Positions 25,819-37,217 of a stretch of DNA of 64,000 bases are shown in pieces (positions within the stretch are counted from its first letter, which is position 1; each line of letters begins with the position of its first letter). This DNA is from Roseobacter sp. MH60115 (GTDB taxonomy: Bacteria; Pseudomonadota; Alphaproteobacteria; Rhodobacterales; Rhodobacteraceae), in assembly GCF_015644665.1 (NCBI RefSeq), contig NZ_JADOBQ010000001.1, forward strand, positions 310,001 to 374,000, read 5' to 3'. The notes under the pieces are model-generated. The model ran no database searches, was not told the DNA's origin, and was given only the letters and a program-made list of their open reading frames with translations. A program made the translations under genes and the position numbers.

Positions 25819-27066
25819 ATGCCGCAGGATCTGGGCAGTGAGGTTGCGAAACATCTGCTGCCCAATCCCCCACCGGCGCTTGGCATTGCCGTCTCCGGCG
25901 GCGGCGATTCCGTCGCTTTGGTGCATCTTTTGCATGCGTTCGCCGAGAGCCATCCGCTGCAACTCTATGCGGTCACGGTGGATCACGGGCTGCGCGCCGA
26001 AGCCGCTGAAGAGGCGAAGTCTGTCGGGCAGCTTTGCCAGTCTCTGGACATCCCCCACACTGTGCTGCCGTGGACCGGATGGGACGGACAGGGCAACCTG
26101 CAAAAGGAGGCCCGGGACGCGCGCTACAAACTGATTGCGGAATGGGCGCGGGAAAACCGGCTGCAGACCATCGCCCTGGGTCACACACTCGACGATCAGG
26201 CAGAGACCGTGCTGATGCGATTGGCGCGGGGGGCGGGCGTGGATGGTCTGTCGGCCATGACCCCGCGGCGCCTGTCCCGCGGGATCACTTGGATCCGCCC
26301 CCTTCTGGGGATTACCCGCGCCGATCTGCGCCACGATCTGCAGTCGCGGGGCGCGACCTGGCTGGAAGACCCCAGCAACGACGACCGGCGCTTCAGCCGG
26401 GTCAGGATGCGCGAGGCGCTGAAGGTACTCACCCCTCTGGGCATCGATGCGCAGGCGCTGGGGCAGGTTGCGTTCAACATGGCGCGGGCACGCGATGCAC
26501 TGGGCTGGCAGGCCTTTCTGGAGGCGCGCCGCATCGCCCGCATCGAGGCGGGTGCTGTGCGTATCGACTGGCGCGCGTATCGGACGCTGCCGGATGAAAT
26601 TGCCCGGCGCATCCTGCTGAGTGCGTTGCGATGGATCAGCGGCTCTGATTACGCCCCGCGCCGCCGCCCGGTTCTGGCCCTGATCGAGGCGTTGAAACAG
26701 GGTACAGGGGGCACGGTGGATGGATGCCAGGCATGGCGGGATCGCGACGCGCTGTGGATTTTCCGGGAGTATCAGCCGGTGCGCGATGTAACCTGTCCGC
26801 TGGACGCGATCTGGGACGGGCGCTGGCATGTTCAGGGCGGGTTGGCGGATGAGCGGTTGCATATCGCGGCTCTGGGGGCTGACGGTTTGGATCAACTGCC
26901 GGACTGGCGCGGGACAGGGCGCCCCCGCGAGGTTTTGCGCGTCACACCCGCAGTCTGGCGCGGCACGGACCTGGTGGCCGCGCCCATGGCCGGTTTCAGA
27001 AACGGCTGGTACGCCCGGATCGAGGGCGGCGAAGAAGCATTCTTTGCCGCACTTTTATCGCATTGA
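25819..27066 (+). CDS. tilS: tRNA(Ile)-lysidine synthase
   Basis: 415 aa PP-loop ATPase that converts C34 of the CAU anticodon of a minor tRNA-Ile to lysidine, preventing misreading of AUG and AUA. The SGGGDS motif is at about 26-31, and ALGHTLDDQAETVLMRLARG at about 117-136 is a TilS signature. The start is uncertain: ATG at 25819, or GTG at 25807 overlapping cpoB; longer reading frames invade cpoB. It fits functionally with ileS earlier in the window. ftsH follows on the same strand. Confidence 0.93.
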   Translation: MPQDLGSEVAKHLLPNPPPALGIAVSGGGDSVALVHLLHAFAESHPLQLYAVTVDHGLRAEAAEEAKSVGQLCQSLDIPHTVLPWTGWDGQGNLQKEARDARYKLIAEWARENRLQTIALGHTLDDQAETVLMRLARGAGVDGLSAMTPRRLSRGITWIRPLLGITRADLRHDLQSRGATWLEDPSNDDRRFSRVRMREALKVLTPLGIDAQALGQVAFNMARARDALGWQAFLEARRIARIEAGAVRIDWRAYRTLPDEIARRILLSALRWISGSDYAPRRRPVLALIEALKQGTGGTVDGCQAWRDRDALWIFREYQPVRDVTCPLDAIWDGRWHVQGGLADERLHIAALGADGLDQLPDWRGTGRPREVLRVTPAVWRGTDLVAAPMAGFRNGWYARIEGGEEAFFAALLSH

Positions 27067-27146
27067 ACATGGCGGCACAGTGTCTATCTTAAGCGGGTGG
27101 TGGTATCATGCCGATCCGCACCACGCGCATATTTGGGAGAATTTCG

Positions 27147-29072
<1,926 letters not shown>

Positions 29073-29108
29073 TCACGGGTCGCAATGATCCGATCACAAA
29101 GTTTCATG

Positions 29109-29137
29109 GGCTCCGCTGCGGCGGGGCCTTTTCTTTT
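29109..29137 (+). terminator. Intrinsic terminator after ftsH
   Basis: GGCTCCGC (29109-29116) pairs with GCGGGGCC (29121-29128), with one G-T wobble and a TGCG loop, followed by TTTTCTTTT. It begins 36 bp after the ftsH stop and probably ends the long transcript running from ybgC/tolQ. Confidence 0.7.
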
Positions 29138-29186
29138 GCCTAAGGCTCTGATCCCTTGGCCGCACCACTTGTCGGAAGGACATCGA

Positions 29187-29783
29187 ATGCCTGCACTTTT
29201 GCCCACCGGGTTCACGGGAAAGATCACTTGGCTTGGCCGGGTCATCGACAGCGAGACACTGCTGCAGGCGGAGCCTTTGAACAGTGCTGAATTGACGTTT
29301 CACGGCATCGACGGGGAATGTCACGGCGGGCTGACCCGCCCCTCCTGCGTCCGTACCAAGGCGCAATATCCCAAGGGCACCGAAATCCGCAATGTGCGCC
29401 AGCTCTCCGTGCTCTCCGCCGAAGAACTGGCCGCAACCGCCCGCGACATGGGGCTGGAGCTGATTGATCCTGCATGGGTCGGCGCCTCCATGGTGATCGA
29501 AGGCATCCCGGATTTCACCCATGTGCCGCCGTCTTCGCGCCTGCAAATGCCCAGCGGGGCGAGCATCACCATCGACATGGAAAACCGGCCTTGTGTGTTG
29601 CCGGGGCGCGAGATCGAAAAGGACCACCCCGGGTTTGGCGCGGCGTTCAAACCCGCCGCGAAAAACCGCCGTGGCGTGACTGCATGGGTCGAACGCGAGG
29701 GAGCTGTCGCTGTTGGCGACACCGTCACCCTGCATATTCCGGACCAGCCGGTCTGGGCCCATCTCGCAGACGCCCGAACGTAA
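29187..29783 (+). CDS. MOSC domain-containing protein
   Basis: 198 aa, essentially one MOSC domain, the molybdenum cofactor-binding/sulfur-carrier module found in MoCo sulfurase C-termini and in YiiM-like proteins. RQLSVLSAEELAATARDMG (about 72-90) and the ENRPC motif with its cysteine (about 132-136) are visible, followed by EKDHPGFGAAFKP. The reaction is unknown, perhaps handling of a thiol or hydroxylamine-type substrate with molybdenum. ATG at 29187 follows GGAAGGA. It is separated from ftsH by a terminator and from fhs by 147 bp, which contains a TCGTTTC/GAAACGA hairpin at 29788-29807. Confidence 0.88.
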   Translation: MPALLPTGFTGKITWLGRVIDSETLLQAEPLNSAELTFHGIDGECHGGLTRPSCVRTKAQYPKGTEIRNVRQLSVLSAEELAATARDMGLELIDPAWVGASMVIEGIPDFTHVPPSSRLQMPSGASITIDMENRPCVLPGREIEKDHPGFGAAFKPAAKNRRGVTAWVEREGAVAVGDTVTLHIPDQPVWAHLADART

Positions 29784-29930
29784 CATTCGTTTCCGAAAAG
29801 AAACGATTGGTGCGCTTGCCGCCGCGGATAGTGGTGGAAATGTCGGAATTGCCCTTCTGCCAGCTTCGGCGCGCTCGTAAGCATGACGCAGCAAAACTGC
29901 CGTGCGCGGCGCATTCAGGGGGATTCTTCC

Positions 29931-31607
29931 ATGGCCTATAAATCCGACATCGAAATCGCACGCGCCGCGTCGAAAAAACCAATTCAGGAGATCGGCGCAA
30001 AGCTGGGGATTTCCAGCGACGATCTGCTGCCCTACGGCCACGACAAGGCGAAGGTCTCGCAGTCTTTCATCAACTCGGTACAGGGGAATGAAAACGGCAA
30101 GCTGATCCTCGTGACCGCGATCAACCCGACACCGGCGGGTGAGGGCAAGACCACGACAACTGTCGGTCTGGGCGATGGTCTGAACCACATCGGCAAGAAA
30201 GCGGCTGTCTGCATCCGTGAAGCCTCGCTTGGCCCGAACTTCGGTATGAAGGGCGGCGCTGCGGGCGGTGGATACGCGCAGGTCGTGCCGATGGAAGAGA
30301 TGAACCTGCACTTCACAGGCGACTTCCATGCGATCACCTCGGCGCACTCGCTGCTCTCGGCGATGATCGACAACCACATCTATTGGGGCAACAGCCTTGA
30401 GATCGACACCCGCCGCGTTGTCTGGCGTCGCGTTGTCGACATGAATGACCGCGCGCTGCGGCAGATCACGACCTCTTTGGGCGGCGTGGCGAACGGGTTC
30501 CCGCGCGAGGCCGGGTTTGACATCACCGTGGCCTCCGAGGTCATGGCGATCCTCTGCCTGTCCAAGGACCTGAGCGATCTGCAGAAACGTCTGGGCGACA
30601 TGATCGTGGCCTACCGCCGCGACCGCTCGCCCGTCTACGCCCGCGATATCAAGGCTGATGGCGCGATGACCGTGCTGCTGAAAGACGCGATGCAGCCGAA
30701 CCTGGTGCAGACGCTGGAGAACAACCCGGCTTTCGTGCACGGCGGACCCTTCGCCAACATCGCACACGGCTGTAACTCCGTGATCGCCACAACAACCGCG
30801 CTGAAACTGGCCGACTACGTGGTGACCGAAGCGGGCTTTGGCGCGGACCTGGGGGCCGAGAAGTTCCTCAACATCAAGTGCCGCAAGGCGGGGCTCGCGC
30901 CATCCTGTGTGGTCGTCGTGGCCACCGTGCGCGCGATGAAGATGAACGGCGGCGTGGCCAAGGCGGACTTGGGCGCTGAGAATGTGGACGCGGTGAAAAA
31001 CGGCTGTGCGAACCTTGGCCGCCACATCGAGAACGTAAAATCCTTTGGCGTGCCGGTGGTCGTGGCGATCAACCACTTCGTGACTGACACCGATGCCGAA
31101 GTGCAGGCCGTGAAGGATTACGTGGCCGGGCAGGGCGCCGAAGCGGTGCTGTCGCGCCACTGGGAGCTGGGCTCCGAAGGCTCCGCCGATCTGGCCACCA
31201 AGGTCGTGGAAACCATCGAGAAGGATGAGGCGGATTTCGCGCCGATTTACCCGGACGAGATGGCTCTGGCCGACAAGATCAACACCATCGCCACCAAGAT
31301 CTACCGTGCCGATGCTGCGGTGATGGATCAAAAGATCCTCAACCAGCTCAAGGATTGGGAAGATCAGGGCTATGGCAACCTGCCGGTTTGCATGGCGAAA
31401 ACGCAGTACAGCTTCACCACTGACCCCAACGAGCGCGGCGCGCCTACCGGCTTTAACATCCCTGTGCGGGAAGTCCGCCTGAGCGCGGGCGCCGGGTTCG
31501 TCGTGGCCATCTGCGGTGAGATCATGACCATGCCGGGCCTGCCACGTGTGCCCTCGGCCGAGAACATCAAGCTCAATGCCGATGGCGATGTCGAAGGTCT
31601 GTTCTGA
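29931..31607 (+). CDS. fhs: Formate--tetrahydrofolate ligase
   Basis: 558 aa enzyme that makes 10-formyl-tetrahydrofolate from formate, ATP and tetrahydrofolate. The P-loop GEGKT is at residues 70-74 within [20 protein letters not shown], and the conserved [20 protein letters not shown] block follows. Length is typical. ATG at 29931 ([13 protein letters not shown]) follows a CAGGGGGA ribosome site; a longer frame to 29883 lacks one. With folD 580 bp downstream it supplies one-carbon units, and in roseobacters the pair may also serve oxidation of C1 units from methylated compounds (inference). Confidence 0.98.
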   Translation: MAYKSDIEIARAASKKPIQEIGAKLGISSDDLLPYGHDKAKVSQSFINSVQGNENGKLILVTAINPTPAGEGKTTTTVGLGDGLNHIGKKAAVCIREASLGPNFGMKGGAAGGGYAQVVPMEEMNLHFTGDFHAITSAHSLLSAMIDNHIYWGNSLEIDTRRVVWRRVVDMNDRALRQITTSLGGVANGFPREAGFDITVASEVMAILCLSKDLSDLQKRLGDMIVAYRRDRSPVYARDIKADGAMTVLLKDAMQPNLVQTLENNPAFVHGGPFANIAHGCNSVIATTTALKLADYVVTEAGFGADLGAEKFLNIKCRKAGLAPSCVVVVATVRAMKMNGGVAKADLGAENVDAVKNGCANLGRHIENVKSFGVPVVVAINHFVTDTDAEVQAVKDYVAGQGAEAVLSRHWELGSEGSADLATKVVETIEKDEADFAPIYPDEMALADKINTIATKIYRADAAVMDQKILNQLKDWEDQGYGNLPVCMAKTQYSFTTDPNERGAPTGFNIPVREVRLSAGAGFVVAICGEIMTMPGLPRVPSAENIKLNADGDVEGLF

Positions 31608-31705
31608 TCACGACCGGCTGATGAATGACGCGGGGGCGGCGAAATCTGTTGCCCCCGGCACATGATGCCCGCAAGCTCTGTGTCATGACATTCAGGGAGA
31701 TGATG

Positions 31706-32176
31706 ATGACCAGATGGATTGCCTTGCTTTGCGCGCTTTTCGTTGCCGGAACTGTCGCCGCGCAGGACCGCTATGTCGGGTACTACTACCCCGATGTCAC
31801 CTCCGAAGAGACGTTCGACCGCGTGGTCCGGGATGGCGGCGGCGCGGGCAAACCGGTGCGCATCGATTTCGTGAACGTTCTGACCTCGGCGCAGTTGGAA
31901 TCGCCCGAAAGCCCGCGGTTCGTCTTTTTCGCCAAAGGAGAAGACGCCGATACGCTCATCCTGATCGCACTGGATGACGAGGTGTTTTCCACGCTCTACC
32001 GGGCGCGTGCGATCATGGCGCAGCTGACGGTTGCCGTCCGGCAGGGCGGTTTCTTCCAGCAGGAAGAACTGCAATATGTGGCGACTTTTTACGATTTGCT
32101 GCAGCTGATGCACTTCGAGGAACTGGTGATCAGCGACGGCGAGGACTGGACCCACAAGGTCACTTTTGAAAGATAA
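31706..32176 (+). CDS. Small exported protein between fhs and folD
   Basis: 156 aa with a clear signal peptide ([20 protein letters not shown]), so it is periplasmic or secreted. The mature part contains [20 protein letters not shown] near its start and a hydrophilic C-terminus ([15 protein letters not shown]). No cysteines or lipobox were noticed and no family was recognised. The start could be any of three consecutive in-frame ATGs at 31700, 31703 and 31706; the last is best spaced from AGGGAGA. The stop is 13 bp before the folD ATG, so it is probably co-transcribed with fhs and folD. Confidence 0.72.
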   Translation: MTRWIALLCALFVAGTVAAQDRYVGYYYPDVTSEETFDRVVRDGGGAGKPVRIDFVNVLTSAQLESPESPRFVFFAKGEDADTLILIALDDEVFSTLYRARAIMAQLTVAVRQGGFFQQEELQYVATFYDLLQLMHFEELVISDGEDWTHKVTFER

Positions 32177-32189
32177 CAGGAAGATAGAA

Positions 32190-33092
32190 ATGCCAGCCAA
32201 GATCATCGACGGAAAAGCATTCGCCGCCACCGTGCGCGGCCAGGTCGCGGACCATGTGACCAGGCTCAAGGACGATCACGGGATCACGCCCGGGCTGGCG
32301 GTTGTCCTGGTGGGCGAGGACCCGGCGAGCCAGGTCTACGTGCGCTCCAAAGGCAAGCAGACCGTCGAGGTCGGCATGAAGTCGGTCGAGCACAAGCTCG
32401 ATGCCTCGACATCCGAAGCGGACCTGCTCAAGGTGATCGACGATCTGAACAACGATCCCGAAATCCACGGCATTCTGGTGCAACTGCCGTTGCCCAAACA
32501 TCTGGACGAAGATCTGGTCATCAATTCCATTGCGCCTGAAAAGGATGTGGACGGTTTCCATATCTCCAACGTCGGCCTGCTGGGCACCGGTCAGAAGTCC
32601 ATGGTGCCCTGCACCCCGCTGGGCTGCCTGATGATGCTGCGGGACCACCATGGGTCCCTGTCTGGCATGGACGCTGTGGTCATTGGCCGCTCGAACATCG
32701 TGGGCAAACCCATGGCGCAGCTGCTGCTGGGCGACAGCTGCACGGTGACCATTGCGCATAGCCGCACCAAAGACCTGCCCGATGTGGTGCGCCGCGCCGA
32801 TATTATCGTGGCGGCGGTTGGCCGCCCCGAAATGGTGCCGGGCGACTGGATCAAGCCCGGAGCCACCGTGATCGACGTGGGCATCAACCGTCTGGACGCG
32901 CCGGAGAAGGGCGAGGGCAAGACCCGCCTTGTCGGAGATGTGGACTATGACAGCTGTGCGGCTGTGGCCGGGGCGATCACGCCGGTGCCCGGCGGTGTGG
33001 GTCCGATGACCATCGCCTGCCTGCTGGCCAACACGGTGACGGCCTGCTGCCGCGCCAATGATCTGCCCGAGCCCGAAGGCCTGACCGCCTGA
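32190..33092 (+). CDS. folD: Bifunctional methylenetetrahydrofolate dehydrogenase/cyclohydrolase
   Basis: 300 aa enzyme interconverting 5,10-methylene-, 5,10-methenyl- and 10-formyl-tetrahydrofolate with NADP. Visible signatures: the substrate-site segment [16 protein letters not shown] (catalytic Tyr-Lys), PEKDVDGFH, and the dinucleotide fold [18 protein letters not shown], then [18 protein letters not shown] near the end. ATG at 32190 follows AGGAAG; the open frame further up overlaps the exported protein. It pairs with fhs in the one-carbon pathway. Confidence 0.97.
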   Translation: MPAKIIDGKAFAATVRGQVADHVTRLKDDHGITPGLAVVLVGEDPASQVYVRSKGKQTVEVGMKSVEHKLDASTSEADLLKVIDDLNNDPEIHGILVQLPLPKHLDEDLVINSIAPEKDVDGFHISNVGLLGTGQKSMVPCTPLGCLMMLRDHHGSLSGMDAVVIGRSNIVGKPMAQLLLGDSCTVTIAHSRTKDLPDVVRRADIIVAAVGRPEMVPGDWIKPGATVIDVGINRLDAPEKGEGKTRLVGDVDYDSCAAVAGAITPVPGGVGPMTIACLLANTVTACCRANDLPEPEGLTA

Positions 33093-33095
33093 CGG

Positions 33096-33515
33096 TCAGA
33101 GCGGCACCGGCACCATGGTGCCTTGCAGGATGGCAACCAGCGTTTCCTGACCGTCCTGCAGGGCATGCACCTTACTGCTGACGACGACCAGACGTCTGCC
33201 CGGCTTGATCACCGTGCCGGTGGCGCGCAGGTGGTCTCCGATGGCGGGGGCAAGCAGGTTGATCTTGATCTCCGCCGTCACCACCTCGCTGTCCAGGGGC
33301 ATCATGCTGAGCGCCGCGTAACCTGCCGCGCTGTCGCCAATGGCAAAGGTCAGCCCGGCGTGGCCAAACCCCTGCTGCTGCCGCGCGCCGGGCAGGATCG
33401 GCGCGGTGATGTCGACCTCGCCTGCGGTGATCCGCGTGATCTTTGCCCCCAGCGTCGCCATCATCGACTGGGCGTCAAAACTCCGCTGAATGCGGTCTTT
33501 GTGAGCGGGGTCCAT
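33096..33515 (-). CDS. PaaI family hot-dog thioesterase
   Basis: 139 aa. The motif QQQGFGHAGLTFAIGDSAAG (about 48-67) matches the PaaI/YdiI hot-dog family, with the conserved HxG and D at the active site; members hydrolyse acyl-CoA esters such as phenylacetyl-CoA. ATG at 33515 lies 5 nt after AGAGG; a GTG two codons earlier is possible. The stop is 3 bp from the convergent folD stop. It begins 9 bp after the pdeM stop on the same strand, forming lhr-pdeM-thioesterase. Why a thioesterase follows two DNA repair genes is not clear. Confidence 0.88.
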   Translation of the reverse strand: MDPAHKDRIQRSFDAQSMMATLGAKITRITAGEVDITAPILPGARQQQGFGHAGLTFAIGDSAAGYAALSMMPLDSEVVTAEIKINLLAPAIGDHLRATGTVIKPGRRLVVVSSKVHALQDGQETLVAILQGTMVPVPL

Positions 33516-33524
33516 CTGCACCTC

Positions 33525-34187
33525 TCAGCGTGGCATCGGGATGCAGGTGGGCACAGGACCGGTCAGGATGGCAAGCGCTTTTGGCTGCATCAACCGGCCC
33601 AGCACGTCACTGTGACTGCGGAGCCCCCCGGTATAGGTGCCGTAGGCTGGCAAGATCAACCGATTGGAATCGCACAGGAATGCAGGGCGTGAGATACGTC
33701 TTCCCCGCGCCTGCAGGTCGGCCTTGGGATGATAATGGCCGGAAACCTCTCCCTGGGCGTCGGGCGCTGCAATATGGCGAAAGGTCAGAGGACCGACGGT
33801 CAACTCCTGCAGATGTTCGCCGCCAAATTCAAGAGGGCCCGGATCATGATTGCCCTCGATCCAGATCCAGCGACGACCCGCCTGCAACCGTGTGATCCAG
33901 AGCCGGATGTCGTCGGGCAGCGCAGCCGCCGCCGTCAGATCATCAAAGCTGTCGCCCAGACAAACCACAATGCGCGCATTGCTGTGTGCCAGATCAGCGG
34001 CCAGCCGGGTCAGCGTGTCATGGGTCTCATAGGGCGGCAGGGATTGCCCGCTGCGCCGCGCCACCCGCTCCGACTTGCCCAGATGCAAATCCGAGATGCA
34101 CAAGAGCGCTTCGTCCGGCCACCAAAGGGCGCCCGACCCAAGGGCCTTGAGCGACGCGGAGGCAAAACTGAAATCGTGGCAGTTCAT
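33525..34187 (-). CDS. pdeM: Ligase-associated DNA damage response endonuclease PdeM
   Basis: 220 aa calcineurin-like metallophosphoesterase of the TIGR04123 type. Metal-binding motifs: CISDLHLGKSERVARRSG (DxH), CLGDSFDD (GDxxD), IEGNHDPG (GNHD) and VSGHYHPK (GHxH). Family members hydrolyse phosphodiesters and accompany a DNA ligase, an exonuclease and an Lhr-type helicase. Here the helicase lies 40 bp upstream, but no ligase or exonuclease gene is in the window. ATG at 34187 matches the family start; the longer open frame would run into lhr. Confidence 0.88.
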   Translation of the reverse strand: MNCHDFSFASASLKALGSGALWWPDEALLCISDLHLGKSERVARRSGQSLPPYETHDTLTRLAADLAHSNARIVVCLGDSFDDLTAAAALPDDIRLWITRLQAGRRWIWIEGNHDPGPLEFGGEHLQELTVGPLTFRHIAAPDAQGEVSGHYHPKADLQARGRRISRPAFLCDSNRLILPAYGTYTGGLRSHSDVLGRLMQPKALAILTGPVPTCIPMPR

Positions 34188-34227
34188 GATTTGTTCATTG
34201 CGCAATCCCACGAAGGTTGCAAGGGGT

Positions 34228-36681
34228 TCAATAGCCCACGCGCCAACGCGGCCTGTTTGACGGTTGTGGGGTGATATCCGCAATCCCGGCAGTGTCCATC
34301 AGACGCGCGGCTTCTTCGGCCAGCAGCTTCTCCTCGGCGGCACCCTTCACCGGCACGCGCCCCATCTCCAGGAACATCGGGGCCGCCAGCGGGGTCACCC
34401 GCGTCAGTTTCAGGTGATCAATCCGGCCTGCGACACGGCGCGACATCTCCTCGATGCGCCCGAAATCCACCAAACCGCGCAGAGCCTCTTCGCGCGTGAT
34501 GTCCAGCAGCAAATGGCCGGGGTCGTACTTCTGCAGAGTGTCGTAGAGGATGTCGGAACTGAACGTCGCCTGCCGTCCGGATTTGCGCGCCGATGGCGTA
34601 TTGCGCTGGATCAGCCCCGCAATGGTTGCGCTGGCCCGAAAGGTGCGTTTCATTACGGCGTTGCCTGCGAGCCAAGTCTCCAACCCGTCCTGCAGGGCAT
34701 CGAGATCGAAAAGCGGGGCAGGGGTGTCGATCGCGTTCAGCCCCCAGATCAGCGTGGCATAGTCGGTCGCCACAAAACCCATCGGGTTCAGCCCCATCTC
34801 CTCCATCCGCTTGGTGAGCAAAAGGCCCAGCGTCTGCTGCCCGTTGCGCCCGGCAAACCCATAGATCACGGTCTGTTCCCGCCCGTCATGGGGGAAGCTT
34901 TCGATCAGCAGGCGCCCGGGTCTGGGCAGTTGGCTGACCTCGCGCTGAAGCGCCAGCCAATCTGCCGTGTGGGCGGGCAGTTCCGGCCAGCTCTCCTGCT
35001 GGAACATATCGATGATACGGGCGCTGAGCTGGGTGGAGGTGGCGAACTTGGTGCCCATGAAGGTGGCGACCTTGGGCTTTTTGGCGGCGTTGCGGCTCAC
35101 TTCCACGGTCATTTCGCGCAGACCTTCATAACGCACGATCTGGCCCCCGATCAGGAAGGTGTCGCCAGGGGTCAGAGAGGCGGCAAACCCCTCTTCGATC
35201 TCGCCCAGAGGCTTGCCGCCGCGACTGCGTTTCAGCCTGACTTTCAGGGTGTCGGTATCCTGAATGGTGCCGATGTTCATGCGGATTTTCTGGGTTGCGC
35301 GGGGGTCGCGCAGTTGCCACCGACCGTCCGGACGCTGCAGCAACCTCTGCCATTGGTCATAGGCACGCAGGGCATAGCCGCCGGTGGCACAGAAATCGAG
35401 ACAGGCATCGAATGCGGCCCGCGTGAGCGCCGCATAGGCCCCGACCGTGATGACCTCTTCATAGAGATCGGTGGCGTCAAAGGGTCCGGCCGCGGCAGTA
35501 ATCAGAATGTGCTGGCACAGGACGTCGCGGGGGCCGGGGCCACGCGGGTCACCGTCGAGCGCACCTGCGCGCACCGCCTCGAGCGCTGCCACACATTCCA
35601 CCACCTCGAAGCGGTTTGCAGGTACCAGCAGCGCCTTGGACGGCGCGTTGTAGCGGTGGTTCGCGCGTCCGATCCGCTGCACCAGACGTTTGACGTTCTT
35701 GGGCGCGCCGATCTGGATCACCAGATCCACATCGCCCCAGTCAATGCCAAGATCAAGACTGCCGGTGCAGACAATCGCACGTAGCTCACCGCGCACCATG
35801 GCACCCTCGACGCGCTCGCGCTGCTGCCGGTCGAGGGAGCCGTGGTGGATGCCGACGGCCAAGCTGTCCTCATTGGCCAGCCATAGGTTGTGAAAGAAAA
35901 TCTCTGCCTGGGCGCGGGTGTTGTGAAAGATCAGCGTGGTCTTGTGCTGGCGGATCTGGTCGAGCACCGCCGGGATGGCATAGGCGGCGCCACCGCCTGA
36001 CCACGGGGGGGCTTCGTCTGTGGTCAGCATGGAGATATCGGGGGCAGGCCCGGGGTCCGCCAGCAGAATTTCGCACGGGTCTGGATGGCGTGCAAGCTGG
36101 TGCGCGATGGCAGCGGGGTCCTCAACCGTGGCGGAAAGACCGACGCGTCGCAGATCGGGGCAGAGCCGTTGCAGGCGTCCCAACGCCAGCATCAGTTGAT
36201 CGCCGCGTTTGGATTCTGCCAGCGCATGGATTTCATCCACCACCACCCGCTTGAGGCCCTTGAACATGCGCGAGGCGTCTTCATAGGAGGTGAGCAGGGC
36301 GAGGCTTTCCGGCGTGGTCAGCAGGATATGCGGCGGATCGGCACGCTGGCGTTTCTTGGCGGAGGCGGGCGTGTCGCCGGTACGGTCTTCGACACGGATG
36401 GGCAGGTCCATTTCTGTAACCGGCGTCGTCAGATTGCGTTTGATATCAGCAGCCAGGGCCTTGAGCGGTGAGATGTAGAGCGTGTGCAACCCATCGTGTG
36501 GCGCCACAGCCAGATCGACCAGCGTGGGCAGGAACCCGGCCAACGTCTTGCCACCGCCGGTCGGCGCGATGAGCAGCAGGGCGGGCGCCTCCGCGCGGTC
36601 GAGCATCTGTTGCTGGTGCGGGTGGATGGACCAGCCCTTAGTGGCGAACCAGTCGTGGAATTTCCGGGGCAGGGCGGTCAT
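34228..36681 (-). CDS. Ligase-associated Lhr-type DEXH box helicase
   Basis: 817 aa superfamily 2 helicase of the Lhr-core type (TIGR04121, ligase-associated). Walker A APTGGGKTLAG lies near residue 39-49, the DEIH box is in VVVDEIHALAESKRGDQ, and motif VI is in QRIGRANHRYN. The C-terminal DEXH-associated region contains PGDTFLIGGQIVRYEGLREM. Lhr-core helicases unwind DNA or RNA-DNA hybrids 3' to 5'. ATG at 36681 is chosen; an open extension to 37110 has no homology. The downstream partner pdeM supports the DNA damage role. The gene is preceded by a gene-poor gap. Confidence 0.9.
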   Translation of the reverse strand: MTALPRKFHDWFATKGWSIHPHQQQMLDRAEAPALLLIAPTGGGKTLAGFLPTLVDLAVAPHDGLHTLYISPLKALAADIKRNLTTPVTEMDLPIRVEDRTGDTPASAKKRQRADPPHILLTTPESLALLTSYEDASRMFKGLKRVVVDEIHALAESKRGDQLMLALGRLQRLCPDLRRVGLSATVEDPAAIAHQLARHPDPCEILLADPGPAPDISMLTTDEAPPWSGGGAAYAIPAVLDQIRQHKTTLIFHNTRAQAEIFFHNLWLANEDSLAVGIHHGSLDRQQRERVEGAMVRGELRAIVCTGSLDLGIDWGDVDLVIQIGAPKNVKRLVQRIGRANHRYNAPSKALLVPANRFEVVECVAALEAVRAGALDGDPRGPGPRDVLCQHILITAAAGPFDATDLYEEVITVGAYAALTRAAFDACLDFCATGGYALRAYDQWQRLLQRPDGRWQLRDPRATQKIRMNIGTIQDTDTLKVRLKRSRGGKPLGEIEEGFAASLTPGDTFLIGGQIVRYEGLREMTVEVSRNAAKKPKVATFMGTKFATSTQLSARIIDMFQQESWPELPAHTADWLALQREVSQLPRPGRLLIESFPHDGREQTVIYGFAGRNGQQTLGLLLTKRMEEMGLNPMGFVATDYATLIWGLNAIDTPAPLFDLDALQDGLETWLAGNAVMKRTFRASATIAGLIQRNTPSARKSGRQATFSSDILYDTLQKYDPGHLLLDITREEALRGLVDFGRIEEMSRRVAGRIDHLKLTRVTPLAAPMFLEMGRVPVKGAAEEKLLAEEAARLMDTAGIADITPQPSNRPRWRVGY

Positions 36682-37217
36682 GTGAGGCAAGATAGCGGAT
36701 CGCGCGTCGGGAACCAGCCCCATCGCCTGACGGACGCATATTGGGGGCCTTTTGATCGCCGGGGAAACGCGCGGCACGCGTTTAGGCACCCAATAAGAGA
36801 TACATCCGACCGCAAACCACAAGGCCGGAGTGGATGTTGGGCCTGGTTCGGCAGCCTTGGCTATCGAGGCATCCATCCTTGGAGCCCAGTGCCGATGGAT
36901 GGCACTGCTTTGGATGCGCGCCGGTAACCCCCCCCCTTTTCCAAGGACCTGTGGATGACATCGAAACCGCCATGGAACAAGCCCTGCACGGGCGGGGACG
37001 GTGTCACCGTGATGAGGAGACGACAGGTCGGGTTCGCGGTTTTTAGGGGTACGAGCGATGTGCCTATTCCAGAAACGCCGGATGCTTTCTGCGCAAATGA
37101 AGCGTGACAAAACTCGTCCGCTTTTGAGGGCAAGCAGATAAAGCTAGCACGCAGGCCGTCTGCTACCGGCTCTGTGCCACCCCCGGTCGCGCCCCAAGCG
37201 CCGCAACGCACAGGTTG
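36682..37217. other. Gene-poor gap, 536 bp
   Basis: No convincing gene was found on either strand between lhr and the MFS exporter. It contains a run of nine C (about 36930), a GCCGATGGATGGC-like short inverted repeat (CAGTGCC/GGCACTG) near 36890, and several short open frames without recognisable content. The lhr promoter should lie at the left end. Confidence 0.5.

Noticed and set aside
29094-31331. 745-codon open frame on the minus strand opposite the MOSC and fhs genes
   Set aside because: No recognisable motifs, His/Arg-rich, antisense to fhs with its intact P-loop.
36682-37110. N-terminal extension of the Lhr helicase
   Set aside because: In-frame but low similarity to anything; the ATG at 36681 starts at the normal position before the helicase core.
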